Origin: DASYHQ01 sp038223165
GTDB lineage: Bacteria; Planctomycetota; Phycisphaerae; Tepidisphaerales; Tepidisphaeraceae
Assembly: GCA_038223165.1 (NCBI GenBank)
Contig: JBBRHE010000101.1
Span: 1 to 12,896, forward strand
Length of the DNA: 12,896 nt
Direction of reading: 5' to 3'
In this document: piece after piece, positions 1-6,842 of the stretch
Position numbering within the stretch: position 1 is the stretch's first letter
How the letters are laid out: the number at the start of each line of letters is the position of its first letter
Notes under the pieces: model-generated
What the model was told of the DNA's origin: nothing
The model's database searches: none
Seen by the model: only the letters and a program-made list of their open reading frames with translations
Made by a program: the position numbers and the translations under genes

Positions 1-533
1 AGATTGTCCTGAAGTATCAGGATCGGCTGTACAACGCGGTCCTGCGGTTGGTCGGGGATGTGGAAGAGGCTCGTGAGCTGACGCAGGAATCGTTTACGCG
101 CGGGTTTGCCAAGCTCGACAGTTTCCGTGGTGACGCGGCGCCGTACACGTGGTTGTTCCGCATTGCGGCGAACCTAGCGATCAGTCAGTTGCGAAAAGTG
201 CAACGCCGGCGCGTGTTTTCATTGGACGCGCCCCCGAGCGCCAACGGTCGACACCCCCAGGACCAGGCGGCCGGGCTCGCCGATCGATTTGGTCGGGGCG
301 CTTCACCGACACCGGCCCAGCAGGTCGAAAACCGTGAGCGCGACCAGCACGTGCTGGCGGCGCTCGGTCGTTTAGATGCGGAGTATCGCGCGGTTCTGGT
401 CATGCGCGATATAGAAGGTTTCGATTACCAGCAGATGGCCGATGTCCTTGGCCTGCCACTGGGAACGCTCAAGAGTCGCTTGTTCCGGGCGCGCCTGGCG
501 CTGCGGGATGAGTTAAAGGGATATTTTAAGTGA
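1..533 (+). CDS. ECF-type RNA polymerase sigma factor (5' partial)
   Basis: The product directs RNA polymerase to a dedicated set of promoters and probably answers an envelope signal through the membrane anti-sigma protein encoded next. The open frame is already running at base 3 (first full codon ATT), so the true start lies left of the window; the first start-like codon inside (TTG at 48) falls within conserved region 2 and should not be used. Region 2 is visible from YQDRLYNAVLRLV through ARELTQESF and the promoter-melting stretch LDSFRGDAAPYTWLFRIAAN. A linker of about 45 residues rich in Pro, Ala and Gly follows. Region 4 spans roughly 351-521, with the helix-turn-helix DYQQMADVLGLPLGTLKSRL. 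There is no extra C-terminal domain, which is typical of ECF factors. The stop at 533 is 81 bases before the anti-sigma gene. The sigma-70 family call is firm; the exact ECF subgroup cannot be assigned by eye. Confidence 0.95.
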   Translation, partial: IVLKYQDRLYNAVLRLVGDVEEARELTQESFTRGFAKLDSFRGDAAPYTWLFRIAANLAISQLRKVQRRRVFSLDAPPSANGRHPQDQAAGLADRFGRGASPTPAQQVENRERDQHVLAALGRLDAEYRAVLVMRDIEGFDYQQMADVLGLPLGTLKSRLFRARLALRDELKGYFK

Positions 534-552
534 AGTACCAAATGTGGAGTGA

Positions 553-597
553 GGAGTGCGGAATGAGACATTCATCTCAATCCGAATTCCGCATTCT
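553..597. repeat. Intergenic inverted repeat between sigma and anti-sigma genes
   Basis: An 8-base perfect inverted repeat, TGCGGAAT (557-564) and ATTCCGCA (586-593), extends to 12-base arms (553-564 and 586-597) if two G-T pairs are allowed. Nested inside is a second pairing, GAGA (565-568) with TCTC (575-578). A competing tight hairpin GAATG-AGA-CATTC (561-573) uses the same bases. It fills most of the 81-base gap in the presumed sigma/anti-sigma operon. There is no T-tract, so it is not an obvious intrinsic terminator. It could be a REP-like dispersed palindrome or an RNA element affecting translation of the downstream gene. Confidence 0.6.
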
Positions 598-614
598 GAG
601 TTCCATGATACGTT

Positions 615-2453
615 ATGTCTGACTCTCAGGAAAACATCGAAGCCAAGCTCAGCGCTTACATCGAAGGCGACCTGGATGTAGCCGGTCGCGCCGAAATCGA
701 GCAGCATCTAGCGGCCAACCCGTCACATCGGAAGTTGATCGATGAACTCAAGCGCACGCGCGACTTCGTGCGAGATTTGCCGCGGTCCAAGGCGCCGTCA
801 GAGTTGGTCGAGACGTTGCAAGGTCAACTCGAGCGGTCTTCGCTGCTCGATGGGATCGCTGAGGAAGAGAAGGCGCTGCAGATCCACACGAGCCGTTGGC
901 CACAGATTATCTCGGTGGCGGCGGTGGTGCTGCTGGCAGCGGGATTGGCGACCGTTGTTTACGTAGCGCTCCCCAGCGGCGCGGACCGACTGGCCGTGAC
1001 GAAGAACGATACGGAATCAGGCGCACTGGGCGCTACCGGGACGTTGCCGGCCAGTCGACCGACGACCACGTTTGCGACGATCACACTCCCGGGTGAACGT
1101 ACGGATGCCGATGCGGATACCACGGTAATGGTTGCCCCGTCGACCACTGCGCCCGTAACGCCCGGCGCCGTCGCGATCGCCGCTACACCGGGCGCGTTGT
1201 CTCCAGCGCTGCCGGGCGTATTGGAACCCGGAGCGGGCCCGCCAGTGGCGGGTGGTGACGGTGTCGCGAGTGAACCCATCGCGAGCGTGGACGCAGCTAA
1301 ACCTGACGAGGTCGCGATGGGCGCGCCAAGTCGCGCAGGCGTTGCCGACGCGCTCGCGACGACATCACCGGCGCCGGCAGCGATCGCGGGCGTTACCGAA
1401 GGGCCCAGCGGACCCGACGCCACTCGCGCTCTGGCAGCCAGCGCTGTGCCGAGCAACGCGGTGTACATGATCGTTGACGCAACGGACGTTGCGCTAGCGA
1501 ACAGTGAAGTCGCGAATTTCCTCACCGACAACCGCATCCAATACGAGAACATGGTTCCGTCGTCGCTGACTGGCTACGAAGGTGGGAAGGTTCAGGCGAG
1601 CAGTGAAAACGAATCAAAGGCCAAGGCCAGTGAGATTGCCAAGTCGTCCGGTGACGCCAAGGATCAGTATCAATATCAACAGCAGTCGCAGCAGATGATG
1701 AAGCAAGCGACTCAGCAGGCGTCGCAGGATGGCGCATCGATGGCGCCACGCCAGAACGACGCGTTGAACGAAGAGTTGCGGCTCATGCAGGGCAAGAAGA
1801 TCGTCTCCCAGCAACTGCTCGCCCGCAACATGACGCGCGGTCAGGTTGCGTCGTTGCAGTCGGCTGTGTCCAGGAATGCCCAGCAGGAATTGCGGATGAT
1901 CGAACCGCAGGCCACAAAGTTGGAAGATACCATTCGGCCTGGGGACACGATCGAGATTACCGTCGACGAGTTGGTCGGAGCAGGCGTCGAGAAGCGCAAC
2001 GTGACAACCGTAGGCGCCGATGGCAACGTGACGATGCCAATGGTCGAACCCGTGCGGGCCGCGGGGCTGACGACGGACGAACTGTCGCGCAGTGTTGGCA
2101 GTCGGTATCGCGATTCGAGTCTTATCAACACCCCGACGGTCCGCGTGGCCCGCGCCGAGCCGCAAAACGCCATGCCAACCACGTTGCCCACGAGCGGCCC
2201 GACCACGCTGAACTTTTTCGCGACGACGTTACCGTCCACACTGCCCACTGAGGGCGCGACCACACGACCGACCCCAACTACGACCAACGCTCTGGACGAT
2301 TCACCGGTCGACTTGGTGATCATCGTGCAGTCCTTCGAGAACGCCCCAGCCGAAGCCCCGATCCCCACGACCTTGCCGACCACGCAGTCTGTAACGACTG
2401 CGCCATCCACACTGCCCGCGACGACTGCGCCGACCACGGCACCCGCGCCTTAG
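615..2453 (+). CDS. Membrane anti-sigma factor with polysaccharide-export-like domain
   Basis: This is probably the anti-sigma partner of the upstream ECF factor. Residues 1-80 form a charged helical cytoplasmic region (LSAYIEGDLD, then EIEQHLAANP) matching the general layout of anti-sigma domains, but the HxxxCxxC zinc ligands are missing: the Cys positions read as AANPSHR. A single membrane span lies at about 96-118. A long Ala/Thr/Pro/Gly linker (130-275) leads to a folded segment (YMIVDATDVALANSEVANFL), a Gln-rich stretch near 350-372 and a helical segment to about 435. Residues 440-512 resemble the Poly_export (Wza N-terminal) domain: RPGDTIEITV, a GADGNVTMPMVEPV turn, AGLTTDEL, and a closing PTVRV strand. 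The tail (521-612) is Thr/Leu/Pro-rich. The start ATG lacks a clear ribosome-binding site. The anti-sigma role rests on gene order and domain layout; the export-like domain is recognised by motif only. Confidence 0.8.
   Translation: MSDSQENIEAKLSAYIEGDLDVAGRAEIEQHLAANPSHRKLIDELKRTRDFVRDLPRSKAPSELVETLQGQLERSSLLDGIAEEEKALQIHTSRWPQIISVAAVVLLAAGLATVVYVALPSGADRLAVTKNDTESGALGATGTLPASRPTTTFATITLPGERTDADADTTVMVAPSTTAPVTPGAVAIAATPGALSPALPGVLEPGAGPPVAGGDGVASEPIASVDAAKPDEVAMGAPSRAGVADALATTSPAPAAIAGVTEGPSGPDATRALAASAVPSNAVYMIVDATDVALANSEVANFLTDNRIQYENMVPSSLTGYEGGKVQASSENESKAKASEIAKSSGDAKDQYQYQQQSQQMMKQATQQASQDGASMAPRQNDALNEELRLMQGKKIVSQQLLARNMTRGQVASLQSAVSRNAQQELRMIEPQATKLEDTIRPGDTIEITVDELVGAGVEKRNVTTVGADGNVTMPMVEPVRAAGLTTDELSRSVGSRYRDSSLINTPTVRVARAEPQNAMPTTLPTSGPTTLNFFATTLPSTLPTEGATTRPTPTTTNALDDSPVDLVIIVQSFENAPAEAPIPTTLPTTQSVTTAPSTLPATTAPTTAPAP
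2175..2450 (+). repeat. Thr-Leu-Pro low-complexity tail of the anti-sigma protein
   Basis: This coding stretch (residues 521-612) contains irregular repeats of units such as TTLPT, TTLPS, STLPT and TTAPT, built on a degenerate ACN-ACN-YTG-CCN pattern. The predicted peptide is unstructured and outside the membrane; it may be a cell-wall-spanning spacer. The units are imperfect at the DNA level, so this is compositional repetition rather than a clean tandem array. It is interrupted near residues 558-578 by a more ordinary segment (SPVDLVIIVQSFENA). Confidence 0.6.
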
Positions 2454-2624
2454 TCCGACGCGGTTATTCGTGAGTTTGCGCACGTCCCATAGCGGAAATC
2501 AGTCGAATTCTGCTTACTTTGACTTGCCGTTCTGCCGTTTTCAATTGTAGATCAAAGCGGCACCATGCGATTGAGTTGCGTCCGTCGCATGGGGATGCCT
2601 GCCGGCACGAGAGTGTTAGGGATT

Positions 2625-2628
2625 GGAG
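2625..2628 (+). promoter_or_regulatory. Ribosome-binding site deciding the start at 2637
   Basis: GGAG sits 8 bases upstream of the ATG at 2637. The alternative upstream in-frame ATG at 2565 has no purine-rich sequence in front of it, so this site favours 2637. The same TTGGAGCG context precedes the prepilin-like gene at 12679. Confidence 0.55.
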
Positions 2629-2636
2629 CGTTGACC

Positions 2637-3257
2637 ATGTTCGCATTGGCCTTCAATACACGGAACCGGAAGTTGCGCCAGACATCAGCGGCGCCTCGGC
2701 GGGCGACTGTTGAGAGCCTTGAGTCGCGCCAGATGTTCGCGGCGCCGGAGTTCGGGCCAGTGCCAACCACGGTCGTTCCGGTCGCTTCATACGGTGGGTT
2801 CAACGACTTGATCGTCGAGATCCGCAATGTGGGTGGTGTCGTGCCGAAGACGCCCGCAGTCAAAGCGTCGAAAGGACCGAACAACGAGCCCCTGTTCAAG
2901 ACACAGGATTTGATCGGCGAATGGTCCGGGGCTTTCCGCGCGGGTCAGGCGCTGGCCGACTCGTACTTCTCGGTCAACTTCAACATCCGCCACCCGGGCA
3001 ACAAGAACATCATGAAGCAGGCGTTCACCGGCACGTTCAACTTGTCGGCGATGATCGGCAACAGCGCCGCGTTGACGACCGTGCAGATGAGCCGGTTGAA
3101 CGAGGTGAAGATGCTGATCAAGACCGACACCGCCGTCGTCAGCTTCAACGGCGCCCTCAGCGTCAACGGCAATTACATTAACGGCCGCTATACGATGCTT
3201 CTCAACTCAACCGGCCGGTATACGGTTGGAGCTTTCGTGATGACGAAGAACGTGTAA
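2637..3257 (+). CDS. Secreted protein with planctomycete LEPR-XLL-type N-terminus
   Basis: This is a small exported protein of unknown function. From the ATG at 2637 it has 206 residues: a basic N-terminus (NTRNRKLRQ, PRRATVE) followed by LESRQMFAAP at residues 28-37. That is a variant of the LE-x-R-Q-L/M motif at the N-terminus of many planctomycete extracellular proteins. The mature part is rich in alternating hydrophobic and polar residues (DLIGEWSGAFRAG, YFSVNFNIRHPG, QAFTGTFNLSAMI, GRYTVGAFVMTKNV), suggesting a small all-beta domain. It has no Cys. An upstream ATG at 2565 would add 24 residues, but it lacks a ribosome-binding site and pushes the motif further from the N-terminus. The gene lies 183 bases after the anti-sigma gene, so it could be part of the same unit or a target of the sigma factor; neither is shown. 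It converges on the aldo/keto reductase gene. Confidence 0.8.
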   Translation: MFALAFNTRNRKLRQTSAAPRRATVESLESRQMFAAPEFGPVPTTVVPVASYGGFNDLIVEIRNVGGVVPKTPAVKASKGPNNEPLFKTQDLIGEWSGAFRAGQALADSYFSVNFNIRHPGNKNIMKQAFTGTFNLSAMIGNSAALTTVQMSRLNEVKMLIKTDTAVVSFNGALSVNGNYINGRYTMLLNSTGRYTVGAFVMTKNV

Positions 3258-3358
3258 GTGTTGAGGAATCTCTCTTGCGGACGCAGAGCCGTTCGCGACT
3301 CGGAAACGCCCTTACCCAGCCTCTCCCACGAGTACAAGGGACAGGAGCCAGACAGCGC

Positions 3359-4309
3359 TTACGGGAGCGCTCTCCCACGGGCCGCCAGCAAGATCCGATA
3401 CCATTGATCGCGCGTCAGATCGACGTCGTCGGCTTTGGCGGCGTCCTTGATGTTGGCGGGGTTGTTGGAACCGACGATGGGGATGATCCGGCTTGGGTGC
3501 TTGAGAAGCCACGCCAGCGAGATCACCGTCCGCGACACACCGTGCTCTTTCGCCGTGGTGTCGAGGACGTCGAGCAAAGATTGCCGCTTGTCGCGGTCGG
3601 GCGCGTCTTGCTTCAACGCCTTGCCTTCACCCAGCCAGCCACCCCCCAGCGGGCTCCAGCTAAGCGGGGTCATGTTTCGCTCGATACACTGGTCGAGCGT
3701 GCCGTCGGTAAACGGGTCGAGTCGACCGAGGTGAATTTCAACCTGATTGACGAGCAGCGTGATGTCCGCCGGCAGATGAGCTGCCAGCGCCGACACAAAG
3801 CTCGGCATGAAATTGCTGACACCGAACTCACGAACCTTGCCGGCCTTCTTTAACTTCACGAATGCCTGCGCTATCTCGGGAGGATTCATCAGCAGATCAG
3901 GACGATGAAGCTGGAAGAGATCGATCGTCTCGACGCCAAGGTTCTTCAGTGAGTTGTCCACCGACCACAGGATGTGCTCGGCGGAGAAGTCGTAACGGTG
4001 GGGTGATTCGGGTGTGGGATCACCCTTGAAACGAATACCGCACTTGGTCGCGATCAAGATTTGGTCGCGCATCCCGCGCACCTGTTTGAGCGTCTTGCCG
4101 AGCGCCACTTCGCACATGCCACGGCAATAGATGTCGGCAGTGTCGAAGAGCGTGTAGCCGGCTTCGTACGCCGTGATATGGCTCTGAACGGCGATCGCCA
4201 TCTTGTCATCGGTGACCTCGGCGGGGTTCCACGTGCCGACTGTCCGCATGTTCCCGTAGGAAAGACGCGACGAAATGAGGGACGAATTTCCGAGCGATTG
4301 GGTCTTCAT
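3359..4309 (-). CDS. Aldo/keto reductase, YdhF-like
   Basis: This is a cytoplasmic NAD(P)H-dependent oxidoreductase of the aldo/keto reductase superfamily; the substrate is unknown. The 316-residue length is normal for this fold. The catalytic tetrad is visible: Asp56 and Tyr61 in FDTADIY, Lys89 in ATKCGI and His135 in LFQLHRPD. Further family signatures are GKVREFGVSNF, NQVEIHLGRLDPFTDGTLDQC and the C-terminal cofactor region PIVGSNNPANIKDA. The GMCEVALGKTL stretch, the HRPDLLMNP turn and the C-terminus (RDQWYRILLAARG) resemble the E. coli YdhF subgroup more than the generic family. The ATG at 4309 is well placed, with the first beta strand beginning a few residues later; there is no strong ribosome-binding site. 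The gene is divergent from the small metallopeptidase gene, with 108 bases between start codons. No pathway partner lies nearby. Confidence 0.93.
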   Translation of the reverse strand: MKTQSLGNSSLISSRLSYGNMRTVGTWNPAEVTDDKMAIAVQSHITAYEAGYTLFDTADIYCRGMCEVALGKTLKQVRGMRDQILIATKCGIRFKGDPTPESPHRYDFSAEHILWSVDNSLKNLGVETIDLFQLHRPDLLMNPPEIAQAFVKLKKAGKVREFGVSNFMPSFVSALAAHLPADITLLVNQVEIHLGRLDPFTDGTLDQCIERNMTPLSWSPLGGGWLGEGKALKQDAPDRDKRQSLLDVLDTTAKEHGVSRTVISLAWLLKHPSRIIPIVGSNNPANIKDAAKADDVDLTRDQWYRILLAARGRALP

Positions 4310-4417
4310 GGACGAGCAACTCTACAGGCGGTGTGGCGAAGTGGCGAGAGGTTGTCGACCGTTCCGCGGATTGCGCTTGATCCAACACCCGTCGGCGGCA
4401 TATCGTGCGGTGTGCCT

Positions 4418-4810
4418 ATGGCGGACCTTCACCTATGGTTGGACGGCTTCGGGCTCGACGCGGCGTTGCGGACGCACGTGCTGATTGTCTTTACGTCGCT
4501 GCCGAACGATGTCCTGTCAGACCTGACCGACGACCCCGCGTTCCACATGAGTGATTATGAACCGGTGCCCGGTCGCGCGTTTATGGTCCGCGTAGGTGTT
4601 CCACGGGCACGGTCGGCGAGTCGGTCGGTTGTGCTCAAGCGAACGCTGCGCCATCGCCCACCCGAGTTTGTCCGATGGGTAATTGCCCACGAGCTGGCCC
4701 ACGCACACCTGCGCAATTCGGGCCGATTTCCCGGTGAAGATCCCGAACGCGCCGCCGACGCGCTGGCGGCGCAATGGGGCCATCCAAAGCCCAGTGATTT
4801 TCGCTGGTAG
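4418..4810 (+). CDS. Small zincin-type metallopeptidase-like protein
   Basis: This is a 130-residue protein with the zinc-peptidase motif HELAH (His91, Glu92, His95) in a hydrophobic helix (FVRWVIAHELAHAHL). The downstream helix DPERAADALAAQWG offers Glu110 or Asp114 as a third metal ligand, as in minigluzincin-like domains. The N-terminal half (VLIVFTSLPNDVLSDLTDDP, then SDYEPVP and MVRVGVP) looks like the strand region before the active-site helix. There is no signal peptide or membrane span, so it is probably cytoplasmic. The reading frame stays open upstream to 4061, but that part runs antisense through the aldo/keto reductase gene and looks non-coding; the ATG at 4418 (or the GTG at 4412) is the first plausible start. 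No clear ribosome-binding site is present. It ends 13 bases before the convergent ClC gene. Substrate and role are unknown; catalytic activity is inferred from the motif. Confidence 0.75.
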   Translation: MADLHLWLDGFGLDAALRTHVLIVFTSLPNDVLSDLTDDPAFHMSDYEPVPGRAFMVRVGVPRARSASRSVVLKRTLRHRPPEFVRWVIAHELAHAHLRNSGRFPGEDPERAADALAAQWGHPKPSDFRW

Positions 4811-4823
4811 CCTATTCGGTCCT

Positions 4824-6722
4824 TCAGCCTTCGTCGTTCATCGCTTGCCGGTAGCGTGTCATCAACGAGTTGCGGCTGATCGTACCGACCACCTTCAGGG
4901 GTTTAGACGCGACGGTTACCGGTAGCCACTCCGCATTCGTCGTCGCAAAACGGTCCATGACTGTGACCAGATCATCTGTCGTGTTGACCGGCTTCAGATC
5001 GCTTCGCATGACATCGCGCACGAGCAGCAACGGGGCGGCGTCACGGTCGACCATCGCGATACGCAGGTCGTCATCACTGAGCATGCCAACGTAGTTCCCG
5101 GCTGCGTCGACGGCAACGAAGTTGGCATCGGCACCCTCGGCGACGGCGCTGAGAACGCGTTCGATCGCTTCACCCTCTGCGACGGCATTAACGGGACTGA
5201 GGTCGACCTGTTCGATGCTCAGACGGCGTAACAGCAGCAGGTCGGTACCAGTGCCGATCGGCACGCCGCGCTCGCGCAGGGTGTGAGTGTAGATCGAGTC
5301 TGGGAGGACCATCCGGGCAATACTCGTGGCCGTCACTGCGGTCAACATCGCAGGGAGCACGAGCGAACTGTCACCGGTAAGCTCCATCAGGATCAGGATA
5401 GAAGCCAACGGCGCATGCACGACCGCCGCCAGCACGCTCGCCATGCCCAGCAGGGCGTAGAGCTCCGGACGAACGGTTGAAAAGAGGTTGAGCCCTTGCA
5501 GCACGAGACCCAGCAACCCACCACCCGTTGCGCCGATGAACAACGCCGGCGCGATAACACCACCACTGCCACCGCTGGAGACGGTGACGCATGTGCCGAC
5601 AATCTTGGCGATCAACCAGAAGAACAGCAGACCCCCAATCACGAACGGTGTACGGCTGGCGTAAAACTCGGGACCAAGCAACACCTGAATTGCGCCGTAT
5701 CCATCACTGTAAAACGCCGGGGCCGCGTAATTGGCGAAGGGGATTGGTTTAGCGTCACCCGCGAGCAAGGGGCGGAATGCAAGGACGTAAACGATGCCGA
5801 TCACCCCCAGCATCGCGCCACCAATCGCCGGCTTAAGCCAGTTTGGCCAGCGTCGGCGTGCGAACCAGGCTTCCGACCAGAACATGCTCTTGGTCAAAGC
5901 CACTGCGAGCAATCCACAGGTTGCCCCGAGCAGCGCAAAGGTGCCCAACTGCGGCCATAGGACGTCGGCGTGCGACTCGCGAAGCCATTGGGGGACGTTG
6001 AAGATTGAGTCGAAGCGCGCCTCGTGACCGGTGGTATCAATCACATTGCGGTAGATGGCCTGCGTCGTCACGTTCGCGACCACGCTTGCCACGACGACCG
6101 GCGTGATCGTACGAATTGAAAAATCCCGAAGGATCACTTCCAGCGTAAAGAGCAACCCACCGATCGGCGCGTTGAAGATCGCGCTGATTCCAGCCGCCGC
6201 GCCGCAACCGACGATGACGGGCATCTGCTGACGCGTGATCGCAAACAGCGACCCGAACGCAGACGAAATCGCAGCACCGATCTGCACGATAGGCCCCTCG
6301 GCCCCGGTGCTGCCACCCGTACCGATGGTGATCGCACTGGTAAGAATCTTTTCGATCGCGCTGCCCGGTTTGACGAACCCGCTTGATCGGACGACCGACT
6401 CGATCACGTCGATGACACCGTGGCCCTCGCGCGCGCGAAACACCAGCCTGCTGAGCACACCGACCGCCAGCCCACCCATGGCCGGCCAGATGATCAGCAG
6501 ACCGATCCAACGGTCGTACAGGCTCGGGCCAAAATCGCGATAAAGCAAATTCCGCAACAGTGTGATCAACTCGTGGAAACCCACCGCTGCCGCAGCGGTG
6601 ACGATGCCGACAAAGACAGCTACAAACAGCAAGAACGCATCTTCACGAAAACCAAGCCGCAACAGAAAATGCTGAACAATCACGCGACATCGCGTGGCGG
6701 CTGAGATGACGGGACCGAACAT
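4824..6722 (-). CDS. ClC-family anion channel/transporter with two CBS domains
   Basis: This inner-membrane anion transporter has about 10 or more hydrophobic helices over residues 25-475. Conserved signatures are the gating glutamate motif GAEGP (Glu142) in TGGSTGAEGPIVQIGA, the helix N motif GSGGVIAPALFIGA (residues 385-398), and the C-terminal Tyr478 in DSIYTHTL that normally lines the anion site. The first family motif reads GHGVID instead of GSGIP, so the pore Ser is His101. In helix G the sequence FTLEV places Val196 where proton-coupled exchangers such as E. coli ClcA carry the internal Glu. Two CBS domains follow (about 507-559 and 567-625) and would bind a nucleotide or regulate gating. 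A GTG at 6731 is possible, but the ATG at 6722 is preferred, giving 632 residues. It is divergent from mqnA, with 120 bases between starts. Family is certain; channel versus exchanger is open. Confidence 0.93.
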   Translation of the reverse strand: MFGPVISAATRCRVIVQHFLLRLGFREDAFLLFVAVFVGIVTAAAAVGFHELITLLRNLLYRDFGPSLYDRWIGLLIIWPAMGGLAVGVLSRLVFRAREGHGVIDVIESVVRSSGFVKPGSAIEKILTSAITIGTGGSTGAEGPIVQIGAAISSAFGSLFAITRQQMPVIVGCGAAAGISAIFNAPIGGLLFTLEVILRDFSIRTITPVVVASVVANVTTQAIYRNVIDTTGHEARFDSIFNVPQWLRESHADVLWPQLGTFALLGATCGLLAVALTKSMFWSEAWFARRRWPNWLKPAIGGAMLGVIGIVYVLAFRPLLAGDAKPIPFANYAAPAFYSDGYGAIQVLLGPEFYASRTPFVIGGLLFFWLIAKIVGTCVTVSSGGSGGVIAPALFIGATGGGLLGLVLQGLNLFSTVRPELYALLGMASVLAAVVHAPLASILILMELTGDSSLVLPAMLTAVTATSIARMVLPDSIYTHTLRERGVPIGTGTDLLLLRRLSIEQVDLSPVNAVAEGEAIERVLSAVAEGADANFVAVDAAGNYVGMLSDDDLRIAMVDRDAAPLLLVRDVMRSDLKPVNTTDDLVTVMDRFATTNAEWLPVTVASKPLKVVGTISRNSLMTRYRQAMNDEG

Positions 6723-6842
6723 GCAATGCACAATAGCCCATCCGACCCTCCAGGGAAAATGGAACGGAAATACGGGCGCGTGCTTCTTTCAAAACGTGAG
6801 CGCATGTCACATGATGAACCCTTGCCTTGTATACGATTCCGT

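Noticed and set aside
959..1552. A long minus-strand open frame opposite the anti-sigma linker
   Set aside because: The low-complexity Ala/Ser/Val translation mirrors the GC-rich Ala/Thr/Pro linker on the other strand.
1841..2437. A minus-strand open frame opposite the Thr/Pro tail
   Set aside because: Its Val/Gly repeats are the complement of Thr/Pro codons; there is no start context or domain.
2454..2564. TTGACT/TTGCCG hexamers before the secreted protein as a promoter
   Set aside because: No -10 box with acceptable spacing could be paired with either hexamer.
3363..3376. GGGAG-CGCT-CTCCC hairpin at the end of the aldo/keto reductase gene as a terminator
   Set aside because: It lies inside the coding end of the gene and has no T-tract on either strand, so it is not a convincing intrinsic terminator.
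4061..4417. Upstream extension of the metallopeptidase reading frame
   Set aside because: Most of it (4061-4309) lies antisense to the conserved N-terminal half of the aldo/keto reductase, and the remainder shows no domain-like sequence or ribosome-binding site.
6037..6510. Minus-strand and plus-strand open frames inside the ClC gene
   Set aside because: They overlap conserved ClC helices in another frame and have Arg/Cys-rich random composition.
6726..6842. Longer N-terminus for mqnA beginning at 6726
   Set aside because: The added 39 residues do not resemble MqnA, and the start overlaps the 5' end of the divergent ClC gene.
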